64,000 nt of DNA from Oscillospiraceae bacterium (GCA_020025515.1 JAHHRZ010000001.1:62001-126000); one strand, 5' to 3'. Positions 1 through 8,695 are shown, counted from the first letter of the stretch. Notes: generated by a model not told the origin, from the letters alone. A program made the numbers and translations.

Positions 1-1107
1 CACAAGCGGTATGCCCCTAAAACCCGGTTTGCAGTTCTTGTTGCGGCACGCAATGAGTCGGCGGTCATTGGCCAGACTGTGACCCAGCTTCTCAAGCAGA
101 CCTATCCGGAAGAACTGTATGACCTGTACATCATCCCCAATAACTGCACAGACAACACTGCCCAGGTGGCGGCACAGGCCGGAGCCAAGGTGCTGGAATG
201 TAATGTGCCGGTGAAAACCAAAGGGCAGGTGCTCCAGTGGGCGTTTCAGACACTGGAACATGAAAAATACGATGCCTATTGTGTGTTTGACGCAGACAAT
301 CTGGTGGACCCTGCCTTTCTGGAGAGAATGAATGATGTTTTCTGTGCAGGCGCACGGGTGGCGAAGAGTATGCAGAAGGCTTCCAATCCCGGAGAAACCT
401 GGATTTCCGGCTGCTATGATCTTTATATCGAGAACTTCAATCTGATGTTCAGCCGTCCCCGGGGCACCTTGGGCCTGTCTGCCAAGCTGATCGGTACCGG
501 CTTTGCCATCAGTCGGGAGCTTCTGAATGAAATGGGCGGCTTCCAGACGGTCACATTGACCGAGGACACGGAGTTTGCTGTTCAGTGTGCCCTGCGTGGG
601 GAAAAGGTCTGGTGGGTGCCGGAGGCTGTGACCTTTGACGAAGAGCCTCTGACCTTCGGTGTATCCATGCGCCAGCGCCGCCGCTGGTCCAGCGGTGTGA
701 TGCAAACCTTTGAGGTCTACTTGGGACGCCTGCTGAAAAACATTTTTACCGGAAAGAGTCCTCTTTTGTGCTGGGATCTTTTGATGCTCATTGCAGGCCC
801 TGCCATGCAGGTGCTGGCGCTGATTCCCGGCTTGTACCTGATTGCACAGACTCTGATTACAGGCAAGTGGATGATGATTGTTGTTGCAGTCCTGTCGTTC
901 TGGCTTGGTATGATGGGTACCGCTCTCATGCTGGCTGTTTTGGGTCGAAGACCTGTCTTAAAGATGTGGAAAACAATTTTGCTGTATCCTGTTTTTATTG
1001 CATCCTGGTATCCTCTGCACCTATTGTCGGTGTTCAAGAAAGCCAAGGTGTGGAAGCCCATCGTACATCAGGGATCCAAGCCCATTGCGCAGCTGAACCA
1101 GTTCTAA
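1..1107 (+). CDS. Processive family 2 glycosyltransferase, 5' end outside the window
   Basis: The reading frame is open from base 1, so the true start lies upstream; at least 368 codons are present. The protein begins in the nucleotide-binding GT-A fold (FAVLVAARNES). It then shows the DxD-type motif (VFDADNLVD), the acceptor-site ED pair (TEDTEFA) and the QRRRW signature of processive GT2 enzymes such as cellulose, hyaluronan and poly-GlcNAc synthases. Two or three hydrophobic membrane segments follow in the last ~110 residues. By family it should polymerise a sugar from a nucleotide-sugar at the cytoplasmic membrane and possibly export it; the sugar cannot be read from the sequence. No partner gene is visible inside the window. 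Confidence 0.85.
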   Translation, partial: HKRYAPKTRFAVLVAARNESAVIGQTVTQLLKQTYPEELYDLYIIPNNCTDNTAQVAAQAGAKVLECNVPVKTKGQVLQWAFQTLEHEKYDAYCVFDADNLVDPAFLERMNDVFCAGARVAKSMQKASNPGETWISGCYDLYIENFNLMFSRPRGTLGLSAKLIGTGFAISRELLNEMGGFQTVTLTEDTEFAVQCALRGEKVWWVPEAVTFDEEPLTFGVSMRQRRRWSSGVMQTFEVYLGRLLKNIFTGKSPLLCWDLLMLIAGPAMQVLALIPGLYLIAQTLITGKWMMIVVAVLSFWLGMMGTALMLAVLGRRPVLKMWKTILLYPVFIASWYPLHLLSVFKKAKVWKPIVHQGSKPIAQLNQF

Positions 1108-1288
1108 CAAACAGATTTAACAGAAAAAATATTACGTCTGGCGCAAGGGCGGAATTTGACAAAAATAGAATAAAATATCCCGCCTTACTGCGTGGAACAC
1201 GAGAATATCCACACAAAATGCCCCTGTTTGAAGTTGCGGCAGGATGCTGGATGTGACATGGAAGAGGCACTGTGACTAAAAAATAGTG

Positions 1289-1317
1289 TTGACATTGCAA
1301 GTAGTTTGGTATATATA
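1289..1317 (+). promoter_or_regulatory. Sigma-70 type promoter of the lipoprotein gene
   Basis: TTGACA at 1289-1294 and TATATA at 1312-1317 are separated by 17 bases, about 70 bases before the ATG at 1385. The rest of the 1108-1384 gap shows nothing else I recognise. Confidence 0.6.
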
Positions 1318-1384
1318 TTGACTTGATAAGAAATATATGGCGCAGTTGCTTTGTATTTCTAAACCAATGATTTGGAGGAAATTT

Positions 1385-2185
1385 ATGAAAAAGCAAACAA
1401 TTAGTGTGCTGGCCGCCGCCCTGTGTGTCGGAAGTCTGTTGGCCGGCTGCGCTTCCAAAGAAGCGAAGGAAACCACAGCAGTAACCACCGAGCCCATCGC
1501 GACCGAAACCATGGCGGAAACCACCGCTCCTACCCAGGCTACGGAACCTTCTGTACCTGAGACCTCTGAAGTGACGGTTCCTGTAACAACCACTCCTGAG
1601 ACTTCCGCGCCTGCAGAGAGCACCGCACCTGCGGAGAGCACCGCTCCTACAACTGCGAACGCCCCCTCCGGCAGCTATGTCAATCTGGACAATATGCAGT
1701 TTACCATCAAGGGCAAGACCTATACCCTGGGTCAGACCACTTTGCAGCAGATGATTGACGATGGTGTCCCCTTCAATGAGGATGATCTGGCAAATGCCAA
1801 CAACAATTTGAACAAGAACTCCCAGTCTCAGGGCTTCCGTATCGAGCTGGGTGAGTATTGGAGTGCGCAGGTGTACACCATGAACGATACTGATGGGAAC
1901 AGAACTGCGGCCGAGTGCTACGTCAGCGAGATCTATCTGCCTCTCAAGAAGGACAGCACACAGGATATCCTGACCTTTGCATTCCCGCAGAATATGACCA
2001 TCGAGGATCTGAAGGCAAACGCCGGTGAGCCCACCGAAACCGACCATTACGATGGAGGTGACGGCTACTACACCGACACGCTGGAGTACACAAGACCCTC
2101 CACCAAATATTACGGTGACAGCGGCTATACCTTTGAATTTATGAAGGGTCAGCTGAACTACATCACCATCGAATATCTGCCCTGA
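1385..2185 (+). CDS. Secreted lipoprotein with Thr/Pro-rich linker, function unknown
   Basis: 266 residues. The ATG at 1385 follows a TTGGAGG ribosome site by a few bases; an upstream in-frame ATG at 1337 lacks one and lies almost on the promoter. Residues 1-20 form a lipoprotein signal peptide with lipobox LLAGC, so the protein should be anchored to the outer face of the membrane. Residues ~22-95 are a low-complexity stretch rich in Thr, Pro, Ala and Glu, containing a short tandem repeat (APAEST). This probably spans the cell wall. The remaining ~170 residues look like a small globular extracellular domain that I cannot assign. It is a single-gene unit with its own promoter and terminator. 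Confidence 0.8.
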   Translation: MKKQTISVLAAALCVGSLLAGCASKEAKETTAVTTEPIATETMAETTAPTQATEPSVPETSEVTVPVTTTPETSAPAESTAPAESTAPTTANAPSGSYVNLDNMQFTIKGKTYTLGQTTLQQMIDDGVPFNEDDLANANNNLNKNSQSQGFRIELGEYWSAQVYTMNDTDGNRTAAECYVSEIYLPLKKDSTQDILTFAFPQNMTIEDLKANAGEPTETDHYDGGDGYYTDTLEYTRPSTKYYGDSGYTFEFMKGQLNYITIEYLP

Positions 2186-2195
2186 TTTTACTTTT

Positions 2196-2225
2196 AGAGA
2201 CTTGCTTCGGCAAGTCTCTTTTTTA
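2196..2225 (+). terminator. Rho-independent terminator
   Basis: A perfect 10-bp stem (AGAGACTTGC / GCAAGTCTCT) closes a TTCG tetraloop and runs into a T tract, ten bases after the lipoprotein stop codon. Confidence 0.92.
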
Positions 2226-2266
2226 TGTAATTCTCTCTGAAAATTTTTGATTTATGTGTTTTGGTA

Positions 2267-2295
2267 TTGACAAACAAGTTGCCCGGTGCTATAAT
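2267..2295 (+). promoter_or_regulatory. Consensus promoter of the 5S rRNA-tRNA unit
   Basis: TTGACA (2267-2272), 17-base spacer, TATAAT (2290-2295): a perfect sigma-70 consensus. The -10 box sits inside a small inverted repeat (CGGTGCT-ATAATA-AGCACCG). Strong promoters of this kind are usual for rRNA. Confidence 0.8.
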
Positions 2296-2353
2296 AAGCA
2301 CCGTTGAATCCCAGTTGGGGATTGACACGGTAAAGGCGAGAGCCTTCATATCA

Positions 2354-2470
2354 GTTGGTGTTGATTGCGGTGAGGGTCCACCTGTTCCCATCCCGAACAC
2401 AGAAGTTAAGCTCACATGCGCCGACAATACTTACCGGGTGACTGGTCGGGAAGATAGGTAATGCCAACAC
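2354..2470 (+). rRNA. rrf: 5S ribosomal RNA
   Basis: About 117 nt with the conserved 5S core: CCTGTTCCCATCCCGAACAC, then AGAAGTTAAGC, and a closing GTTGG / CCAAC helix at the ends. It lies directly upstream of tRNA-Asn in one transcription unit. No 16S or 23S sequence is present, so this is a stand-alone 5S copy rather than a full rrn operon. The ends are placed from the terminal helix and may be off by a few bases. Confidence 0.9.
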
Positions 2471-2476
2471 AAATAT

Positions 2477-2552
2477 TCCTCCTTAGCTCAGTCGGTAGAG
2501 CACCTGACTGTTAATCAGGGAGTCGTTGGTTCGAGTCCAACAGGGGGAGCCA
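2477..2552 (+). tRNA. tRNA-Asn (anticodon GTT)
   Basis: 76 nt with full cloverleaf: acceptor TCCTCCT / AGGGGGA with one G-T pair, D arm, anticodon loop CTGTTAA giving GUU, T arm GTTGG-TTCGAGT-CCAAC, discriminator G and an encoded CCA end. It is cotranscribed with the 5S rRNA six bases upstream. Confidence 0.96.
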
Positions 2553-2588
2553 AACCACCTTTGTCTTTTAGACAAGGGTGGTTTTTTG
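2553..2588 (+). terminator. Terminator of the 5S-tRNA unit
   Basis: AAACCACC(CTTTGTCT)-type stem pairing with AGACAAGGGTGGTTT and a run of T directly after the tRNA CCA end. Confidence 0.88.
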
Positions 2589-2698
2589 TGATACAGCAAA
2601 GCTTTGACAATCTGGAAAACAGGCGGCAAAATTCATTTGCATTGGGCCTCAGATAATGATAAAATGAAGAAAATCTATTATAAGGGGGAACTGCCATA

Positions 2699-3238
2699 AT
2701 GAAAAAGCAGATCGATGTATTTGACTATGCAGGGCAAATCTGCAAAGCCATGAAGAAGGGAATCCTGCTGACCACTAAGAAGGGGGAGCGGGTCAACACC
2801 ATGACCATCGGCTGGGGAACGCTGGGGGTAGAATGGAGAAAACCTGTGTTTACCGCCTTTGTTCGGGAAAGCAGATTTACCAAAGAGCTTCTGGATGATA
2901 CCAGAGAATTTACGGTAAATATTCCCATGGATGAGGAAGCCGGCCCCATCCTGTCTCTGTGCGGCACCAAATCCGGCCGGGATGTGGATAAGTTCCAGGC
3001 TCTGGGCCTGCATCAGGAGGCACCGGAAGTGATTTCTGTGCCCGGAATCAAGGAGCTGCCCCTGACCCTGGAATGCAGGGTGCTTTACCGGCAGAAGCAG
3101 GAGGCGGCAGCAATGCCCCAGGAGGTTGTGGACCGGTACTATCCCCAATGTGAAGAGGGAACGCCGGAAGATGATATGCGAGACCTCCACACGCTCTATA
3201 TAGCTGAGATCGTCAGCGCCTACATCATCGAAGAATAA
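2699..3238 (+). CDS. Flavin reductase-like domain protein (flavoredoxin type)
   Basis: 179 residues, the usual size of the FMN-binding flavin reductase-like split-barrel family. An AAGGGGG ribosome site lies about ten bases before the ATG. Visible family features are the N-terminal strand with TTKKGERVNTMTIGWG, the central FVRESRFTKELLDD stretch and the EFTVNIPMD strand that typically contact FMN. Such proteins act as FMN-dependent electron carriers or NAD(P)H:flavin reductases in the cytoplasm; the partner enzyme is not indicated by the neighbours. Alone between the tRNA terminator and the convergent thiamine operon. Confidence 0.8.
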   Translation: MKKQIDVFDYAGQICKAMKKGILLTTKKGERVNTMTIGWGTLGVEWRKPVFTAFVRESRFTKELLDDTREFTVNIPMDEEAGPILSLCGTKSGRDVDKFQALGLHQEAPEVISVPGIKELPLTLECRVLYRQKQEAAAMPQEVVDRYYPQCEEGTPEDDMRDLHTLYIAEIVSAYIIEE

Positions 3239-3259
3239 AGGAAAATCCTCCATAAAAAT

Positions 3260-3314
3260 GCCCCCATAGTGCACAAGCTCGAAAACAAGACATTCGAGAC
3301 CGCACTGTGGGGGC
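3260..3314. repeat. Two-tier inverted repeat in the flavoredoxin-thiC gap
   Basis: Outer arms GCCCCCATAGTGC (3260-3272) and GCACTGTGGGGGC (3302-3314) pair over 13 bp with one G-T. Inner arms CTCGAA (3278-3283) and TTCGAG (3293-3298) pair over 6 bp. The plus side is followed by GTTCTT and the minus side by CATTTTTATG, so it may act as a terminator in either direction. Its internal second stem is unusual for a plain terminator. Confidence 0.6.
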
Positions 3315-3350
3315 GTTCTTCACTTCCAAATAAACGAAAATTGAACCGAT

Positions 3351-3386
3351 AGAACAAAGGGTCAGGCTCCTCTGGAACCTGACCCT
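3351..3386 (-). terminator. Terminator of the thiamine operon
   Basis: On the minus strand AGGGTCAGG and CCTGACCCT form a 9-bp stem followed by TTTGTTCT, ~45 bases downstream of the thiC stop. Confidence 0.82.
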
Positions 3387-3430
3387 GAATGTTACAGCTA
3401 TGTATTTCCACAGGGATTGTGGAAATTGGG

Positions 3431-4741
3431 TTACAGAATATCAATGACCTCGCCGTTCAAAGCCTTGTTCATGCTCCGCACGGCACAGAACTTGCCGCAC
3501 ATGGAGCAGGTGTCGTCATGCTCCGGGGAACGGTCGGCACGAATGGCCTTGGCGGTCTCCGGGTCCAGAGCACAGGCCCACTGGGCCTCCCAGTCCAGAG
3601 CTCTTCTGGCGTCACCCATCCGGTCATCCACTTCTCTGGCGCCCCGTACACCCTTGGCAATGTCGGCGGCGTGGGCGGCAATCTTGCTGGCAATGATGCC
3701 CTGCTTCACATCGTCCAGATTGGGAAGGGCCAGATGCTCAGCCGGTGTCACATAGCACAGGAAGGCAGCGCCGTTCATAGCGGCGATGGCACCACCGATG
3801 GCGCCTGTGATGTGGTCGTAACCGGGTGCGATATCTGTGACCAGAGGCCCAAGAACATAGAAAGGAGCTCCCATGCACAGGGTCTGCTGGACGGTCATAT
3901 TGGCGGCGATCTGATCCATAGGCACATGACCGGGGCCTTCCACAATGACCTGCACATCCTTTTCCCAGGCTCTCTTGGTCAGTTCGCCCAAGCGTACCAA
4001 CTCTTCGATCTGGCATACATCCGTGGCGTCGGCCAGACAGCCGGGACGGCAGGCATCGCCCAGAGAAATGGTCACATCATATTCCCGGCAGATGTCCAGA
4101 ATCTCGTCATAATACTCATAGAAAGGATTTTCCTCCCCGGTCATACACATCCAGGCAAAGACCAGAGAACCACCCCGGGAGACAATGTTTGTCTTGCGCT
4201 TGTGCTTGCGGATCTGGTCGATGGTCTTGCGGGTAATGCCGCAGTGCAGGGTCACAAAATCAACGCCGTCCTGGGCATGCAGCCGGATCACATCAATAAA
4301 ATCCTTGGCGGTGAGAGTGTTGAGGTCCCGCTGATAGTGAATCACGCTGTCATAGACGGGGACGGTGCCGATCATCGCCGGGCACTCCTGTGTGAGCTTC
4401 TGACGGAAGGGCTGAGTATTGCCGTGGCTGGACAGGTCCATAATGGCTTCTGCACCCATGTTGACGGCGGAAAGGACCTTCTGCATTTCCACATCATAGT
4501 CCTTGCAATCCCGGGAAACGCCCAGGTTGACATTGATTTTTGTGCGGAGCATAGAGCCCACGCCTTCCGGATTCAGACAGCGGTGGTTTTTGTTGGCGGG
4601 AATGACCACCTTACCGCAGGCTACCAGGGGCAGTAACTCCTGGGTGGTCATGCGTTCCTTTTTTGCCACGATTTCCAGTTCCGGGGTCACAATGCCTTTC
4701 CGGGCGGCGTCCATCTGGGTTGCATAAGTTCTGGTTTCCAT
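3431..4741 (-). CDS. thiC: Phosphomethylpyrimidine synthase ThiC
   Basis: 436 residues, the length of the compact ThiC form. This radical SAM enzyme converts aminoimidazole ribotide to HMP phosphate, the pyrimidine half of thiamine. Its non-classical cluster motif is visible at the C-terminus as CSMCGKFC (Cys-x2-Cys-x4-Cys). Other conserved blocks include [19 protein letters not shown]-like text ([14 protein letters not shown]) and VEGPGHVP. It is the last gene of the minus-strand thiamine operon; the ATG at 4741 is preceded by AAAGGAG. A decayed thiD start lies directly upstream where an intact gene would be expected. Confidence 0.97.
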   Translation of the reverse strand: METRTYATQMDAARKGIVTPELEIVAKKERMTTQELLPLVACGKVVIPANKNHRCLNPEGVGSMLRTKINVNLGVSRDCKDYDVEMQKVLSAVNMGAEAIMDLSSHGNTQPFRQKLTQECPAMIGTVPVYDSVIHYQRDLNTLTAKDFIDVIRLHAQDGVDFVTLHCGITRKTIDQIRKHKRKTNIVSRGGSLVFAWMCMTGEENPFYEYYDEILDICREYDVTISLGDACRPGCLADATDVCQIEELVRLGELTKRAWEKDVQVIVEGPGHVPMDQIAANMTVQQTLCMGAPFYVLGPLVTDIAPGYDHITGAIGGAIAAMNGAAFLCYVTPAEHLALPNLDDVKQGIIASKIAAHAADIAKGVRGAREVDDRMGDARRALDWEAQWACALDPETAKAIRADRSPEHDDTCSMCGKFCAVRSMNKALNGEVIDIL

Positions 4742-4764
4742 TGTCAGTTCTCCTTTGAATTCAG

Positions 4765-4938
4765 TTAGATTTTAGGGAAAAGATACCGGGAATGATGGGC
4801 AAGGGGAGGGCCGGCTGTATCCTGCCAAAGGGATAGACCGATGGCTGGGATACCATTCACGGGGATCGTTTTCCGATCTGCCTGAATACCGGCGCCTCCC
4901 CTGGCATAGATGCGCAGGGTGGATAATGCTGTGTTCAC
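4765..4938 (-). pseudogene. thiD: Remnant of thiD (HMP-phosphate kinase), N-terminal fragment
   Basis: A 57-codon frame begins at GTG 4938 with a clear AAAGGAG ribosome site eight bases upstream. It reads MNTALSTLRIYARGGAGIQ, followed by ADRKTIPVNGIPAI. This aligns without gaps to the ThiD N-terminus (typically TALTIAGSDSSGGAGIQADL, then KT...NGVYGM). GGAGIQAD is the diagnostic ThiD nucleotide/substrate loop. ThiD is normally ~260 residues, and only 24 bases separate this stop from thiC. About 200 residues are therefore missing, and the upstream IAGSDSS element has been replaced by unrelated residues. A short coding peptide under relaxed selection is possible, but a kinase is not. Confidence 0.6.
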
Positions 4939-5057
4939 TGGGATGCTCCTTTCGGATTTCAGCATATCTTTTATTAAGCGACAGAGAGTGGTGCCCCCGG
5001 TCTGCCGCCGGTCAGCCTCTGCATGAGGCAGAAGCAAACACACGGGTAATGTATGGG

Positions 5058-5648
5058 TTATTCCAGTTCTTTCAGGAAAGCGGCTTCATTTTGGGCGTTC
5101 ATAATGCCGCTCATAACGCAGGCGCCTGTGGCGCCGGCATGGTGTACCAAATGAATGTTCTCAGGGCCAATGCCCCCAATGGCATAGACGGGAATGGTGA
5201 CGGCCCTGCATACTGTCTGTAAAAAGTCCAGACCACGGCCCGGGAGTCCTTTTTTGCAATCGGTTGCAAAAATATGTCCGGCTGTGATATAAGTACAGCC
5301 CAAAGCTTCGGCTTCCACGGCGTCCTCTACACAGTGACAGGAGGCCCCCAGAACGGAAAAGCAGGCCTTGTCCTGAGGGCTCATGGTACGCAGGAGGGGC
5401 AGAGGCAGATGAATGGCCTGTGCGTGCAGAGAAATGGCCACATCCACAAAGCTGTGGAGAATACAGGGGGTTCCCTGAGCGGCGCAGATTGCAAGTGCCT
5501 CCCGGGCGAGTGCCTCATAGTCCGGGGCAGACAAATCCTTTTCCCGCAGAATGATTCCCGCAGGATGGGCCGCGGCAATGCGGCTCAGACGCTGTGAAAA
5601 TGCGTCCCGGCACAGCCTTCGGTTGGTGATACATAAAATTTTAGACAT
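5058..5648 (-). CDS. thiE: Thiamine-phosphate synthase / TenI-family protein
   Basis: 196 residues from ATG 5648, which overlaps the thiH stop by eight bases (ATGTCTAA); longer in-frame starts would lie inside thiH. The TIM-barrel signatures are IILREKDLS near residue 30 (pyrophosphate loop region), HLPLPLL, and the C-terminal GGIGPENI phosphate-binding loop. ThiE couples HMP pyrophosphate to thiazole phosphate to give thiamine phosphate. The HLP in place of HLGQ and the shortened middle resemble TenI (thiazole tautomerase). The operon position favours a role in coupling, but TenI activity cannot be excluded from sequence. Confidence 0.82.
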   Translation of the reverse strand: MSKILCITNRRLCRDAFSQRLSRIAAAHPAGIILREKDLSAPDYEALAREALAICAAQGTPCILHSFVDVAISLHAQAIHLPLPLLRTMSPQDKACFSVLGASCHCVEDAVEAEALGCTYITAGHIFATDCKKGLPGRGLDFLQTVCRAVTIPVYAIGGIGPENIHLVHHAGATGACVMSGIMNAQNEAAFLKELE

Positions 5649-6894
5649 AGAGATAATCATTGAGGACCGGCTGCAGCCCCTCTCCCTCCATATCCTCATA
5701 CATCTGGTGGAAGCTTCGGCTGTCATCAATTTCAAACTGTTCGTCACCCTGGGCTTCTTCTGTTTCCTTCCCGGTATATTTACTCTCATGGTCCCCGATA
5801 CCCGTGGACACACCGGCAGAAACCTTGGTGGCGGCGATTTTTACGATGCCGTTGCGAAACTGTTCGCTTTCCCGGGAGGAGACGGTGATCCCCGCAAAGG
5901 GGAGGAAAATCCGGTAGGCACACAGAATCTGACACAGCTGTGTTTCTCCTACATCCAGAGGGTTGATTTTGTCATTGTTGATAATGGGCCGCAGTCTGGG
6001 GCAGGACAGGGAGATCTCGGCCTGGGGGTACTTGCGCTGTAGATAGTAGGCGTGAAGGCCGGTGGCCAGAGCATCCTTGCGGAAGTCCGACAGGCCCAGA
6101 AGCGCCGAAAGGGCGACTCCACGCATACCGCCCCGGAGGGCTCGCTCCTGAGAGTCGAAGCGATAGGGCCATACCCGCTTGTGACCCATGAGATGGAGGG
6201 TTTCGTATTTGTCTGCGTCATAGGTCTCCTGAAACACCGTAACATAGTCCACGCCGCAGGTGTGTAGATAATGGTATTCATCGGTGTTGACGGGATAGAT
6301 TTCCAGACCCACCATGCGGAAATACTTCCGGGCAAGTTTGCAGGCCTCGCCGATGTACTCCACATCACTCTGGGCCCTGCTTTCGCCGGTGAGAATCAGG
6401 ATTTCTTCCATGCCGGAGTCTGCAATGACCTTCATTTCATGTTCGATCTGCTCCATGGTAAGCTTCATACGCTTGATGTGGTTATAGCAGTTGAAGCCGC
6501 AGTAGACACAGTAGTTTTCGCAGTAGTTGGCAATGTAGAGCGGGGTAAACAGATAGACGGTGTTTCCAAAGTGCTTGCTGGTTTCCATCCGGGCCTTCTG
6601 GGCCATTTGTTCCAGAAAGGGCTGAGCCGCCGGGGACAGGAGGGCCTTAAAGTCCTCAATGGAGCAGGTTTCGTGCTCCAGAGCGGCCTGTACATCTTTG
6701 GCAGTGTACTTATAATAATCATAGGAATTCATATGCTCCATCACAGTGGGCCGAATGTCAGACTGAATCTGCTCCATACCGGGCATGTATTCCATATGAC
6801 TGCGGCGGCAGGAGGGGTCCGTTTCCAAACGGTGCTTTTTGGACAGAGCTTCCTCGGAAAGGAAGGCGGAATCCACAAAAAACTGGTTTTCCAT
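5641..6894 (-). CDS. thiH: 2-iminoacetate synthase ThiH
   Basis: 417 residues. This radical SAM enzyme cleaves tyrosine to dehydroglycine (2-iminoacetate) for the thiazole ring; it is the oxygen-sensitive alternative to glycine oxidase ThiO and fits an anaerobe. The SAM cluster motif is visible as CENYCVYCGF (Cys-x3-Cys-x2-Cys) around residue 100, preceded by FTPLYIANY. Family blocks GLEIYPVNTDEY and LSCPRLRP follow. It lies 12 bases after thiG and overlaps thiE by 8 bases, consistent with one transcript. Confidence 0.96.
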   Translation of the reverse strand: MENQFFVDSAFLSEEALSKKHRLETDPSCRRSHMEYMPGMEQIQSDIRPTVMEHMNSYDYYKYTAKDVQAALEHETCSIEDFKALLSPAAQPFLEQMAQKARMETSKHFGNTVYLFTPLYIANYCENYCVYCGFNCYNHIKRMKLTMEQIEHEMKVIADSGMEEILILTGESRAQSDVEYIGEACKLARKYFRMVGLEIYPVNTDEYHYLHTCGVDYVTVFQETYDADKYETLHLMGHKRVWPYRFDSQERALRGGMRGVALSALLGLSDFRKDALATGLHAYYLQRKYPQAEISLSCPRLRPIINNDKINPLDVGETQLCQILCAYRIFLPFAGITVSSRESEQFRNGIVKIAATKVSAGVSTGIGDHESKYTGKETEEAQGDEQFEIDDSRSFHQMYEDMEGEGLQPVLNDYLYV

Positions 6895-6906
6895 GCTGCC
6901 CCTCCT

Positions 6907-7686
6907 TTAGTTGCGGAGAAATCCAGTGAGAGGGTCAGAAGCGGAGGCTCCACGAACCAGCACTCTGCCCAGGCCGGACAGATAGGCCTTGCGGCCCGCC
7001 TCAATGGCCTGCCGGAAGGCGGAGGCCATCATGGGAAGATCTCCGGCGGTGGCCAGTGCGGTGTTGGCCATAATGGCGGCGGCACCCATCTCCATGGCTT
7101 CGCAGGCCTGAGAAGGTCTTCCGATGCCTGCATCCACAATAATAGGAAGGTCGATTTCGTCAATGAGAATCTGGATGAATTCCTTGGTTGCCAGGCCCTT
7201 GTTGGAGCCGATGGGGGAGGCCAGAGGCATAATGGTGGCGGCACCGGCATTGACCAGATCTCGGGCGGTATTGAGGTCGGGATACATATAGGGCATGACC
7301 ACAAAGCCTTCCTTTGCCAGGATCTCCGTGGCCTTGATGGTCTGCTCATTATCGGGCAGCAGGTATTTGGAATCCCGCATGATCTCCACCTTGACAAAAT
7401 CGCCGCAGCCCAGCTCTCTGGCCAGACGGGCGATGCGGACGGCCTCCTGGGCATCTCTTGCGCCGGAGGTATTGGGCAGCAGGGTGACACCCTTGGGAAT
7501 GAAGTCCAGGATATTTTCCTGCTCTTTGGTGTTGGCCCGGCGAACCGCCAGGGTGATGATCTGCGCACCGGCGTCCTTGATGGCAGATTCAATGAGCTTC
7601 ATTGAATATTTGCCGGAGCCGAGGATGAAGCGGGAATGAAATTCGTGTCCGCCAATCATCAGAGGATCAGTGTGATTCATAATCAA
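6907..7686 (-). CDS. thiG: Thiazole synthase ThiG
   Basis: 259 residues. ThiG condenses deoxyxylulose 5-phosphate, iminoacetate and ThiS thiocarboxylate into the thiazole phosphate. Conserved text includes [12 protein letters not shown] at the N-terminus, TLAVRRAN, the Schiff-base lysine region VKVEIM and the phosphate loop [21 protein letters not shown] block near residue 190. It sits between thiF and thiH with short gaps (about 11-12 bases). Confidence 0.96.
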   Translation of the reverse strand: MIMNHTDPLMIGGHEFHSRFILGSGKYSMKLIESAIKDAGAQIITLAVRRANTKEQENILDFIPKGVTLLPNTSGARDAQEAVRIARLARELGCGDFVKVEIMRDSKYLLPDNEQTIKATEILAKEGFVVMPYMYPDLNTARDLVNAGAATIMPLASPIGSNKGLATKEFIQILIDEIDLPIIVDAGIGRPSQACEAMEMGAAAIMANTALATAGDLPMMASAFRQAIEAGRKAYLSGLGRVLVRGASASDPLTGFLRN

Positions 7687-7697
7687 TTCCTTCTTTC

Positions 7698-8348
7698 TTA
7701 AGGTTCAAATTCCTGCGCCAGAATCCGAAGCACCATATGGGCTTGGTGGGCGGCACATACCATGACCCGGGAGGAGATCAGTGTGCTGTGATCGGCCACA
7801 TCGCTGATGAAATCCCCGCAGAGGTAGAAGCGCCCGGTAATTTTTTTTGTTTGGATGGCATTGGCAGAGCCAAGCCCGGCCATACCGGAGGCTGCAATCA
7901 GATAGGCGTTGGGCAGCTGCTCCAAAACACCGTTGGTCAGCATGGCTTTGGCCTCTGGATTATCGAAGGCCTCACAGATAAAGTCTGCCTCACACAAAAG
8001 GGAAACAAAATTTTCCTCTGTGATTCGTTCTGTGTGGGATTCTATGTCCAGATAAGGGGAGATGTCTTTTAATATTTCTGTCAGGGCTTCTGTTTTGAAT
8101 CGGCCCACCTGATTTGCCCGGTATTGCTGCCGGTGCAGATTGGAAAGATCCACCCGGTCAAAGTCAATCAGAATCAGTTTACCGATGCCGGCCCTTGCCA
8201 GAGAAATGGCAATATTGGAGCCCAGCCCGCCCAGCCCGCAGACTGCCACGGTGGTTTGTTCCAGTCGGGCCTGGAGAGCCTCTCCGTGGCGCCGGGCCAG
8301 AGCAGCCCGAAGGGCCTCTTTGCCTGGAATGGGGGACAACTCAGCCAC
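7698..8348 (-). CDS. thiF: ThiS adenylyltransferase ThiF (short form)
   Basis: 216 residues. It adenylates the C-terminal glycine of ThiS so that sulfur can be loaded. The ATP-binding loop [11 protein letters not shown] lies near residue 35, with the conserved [16 protein letters not shown] block and NQVGRFKT after it. The protein matches the shorter ThiF subfamily: it lacks the paired CxxC zinc ligands of the ~250-residue MoeB-like form. The start is GTG at 8348 behind GTAGGGG, inside the last codons of thiS (8-base overlap), suggesting coupled translation. Confidence 0.92.
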   Translation of the reverse strand: MAELSPIPGKEALRAALARRHGEALQARLEQTTVAVCGLGGLGSNIAISLARAGIGKLILIDFDRVDLSNLHRQQYRANQVGRFKTEALTEILKDISPYLDIESHTERITEENFVSLLCEADFICEAFDNPEAKAMLTNGVLEQLPNAYLIAASGMAGLGSANAIQTKKITGRFYLCGDFISDVADHSTLISSRVMVCAAHQAHMVLRILAQEFEP

Positions 8349-8535
8349 CCCCTACAAAGCTGACGATTTCAATGGAATCCCCTTCTTGCAGGATCATCTG
8401 TCCATATTGAGATTTGGGGACAATGGAGCCGTTGCGCTCCACGGCGATTCGCTTGGGGTCATAGGATGTGGAGGATAAATACGCTTCCAGCGTTTGTCCC
8501 TGGGCATCCACTGACACTCCGTTTATGGTAATCAT
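8341..8535 (-). CDS. thiS: Sulfur carrier protein ThiS
   Basis: 64 residues with a beta-grasp pattern and the essential Gly-Gly terminus (SFVGGG). ThiS carries sulfur as a C-terminal thiocarboxylate to ThiG. It is the first gene after the TPP riboswitch; its ribosome site (CTGGAGGT) begins directly after the T tract of the attenuator. Confidence 0.94.
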   Translation of the reverse strand: MITINGVSVDAQGQTLEAYLSSTSYDPKRIAVERNGSIVPKSQYGQMILQEGDSIEIVSFVGGG

Positions 8536-8550
8536 ATAGTACCTCCAGAT

Positions 8551-8590
8551 AAAAATAAAAACGGGAAGATACCGATTTGGTATCTTCCCG
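8551..8590 (-). terminator. Attenuator terminator of the TPP riboswitch
   Basis: On the minus strand CGGGAAGATACC and GGTATCTTCCCG form a 12-bp perfect stem followed by TTTTTATTTTT, then the thiS ribosome site. Its position between aptamer and first gene indicates transcriptional control: TPP binding should favour this hairpin and stop the thi operon. Confidence 0.9.
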
Positions 8591-8607
8591 TAATTCAGGC
8601 GTAATAA

Positions 8608-8695
8608 AAGCTCCCTACGTTGGCATTATCCAAATCAGGTTCACGGGTCGAAGGTCTCACCTTCCTCTCAGCCTGTGCTACAAGCTCCCCTTGCT
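8608..8695 (-). promoter_or_regulatory. TPP riboswitch aptamer (THI element)
   Basis: On the minus strand the conserved CTGAGAGG block (P2/J3-2) is followed by GTGAACCTGATTTGGATAAT and GCCAACGTAGGGAG. These match the THI-box core (CUGAGA ... ACCUGAUCUGGAUAAUGCC-like ... GUAGGGA). Start and end are approximate. Confidence 0.95.

Noticed and set aside
2261..2461. Small ORF across the 5S rRNA
   Set aside because: It covers the conserved 5S core, which explains the sequence fully.
3389..4636. 415-codon plus-strand reading frame
   Set aside because: It is antisense to thiC, whose protein is unmistakable; no ribosome site or family resemblance.
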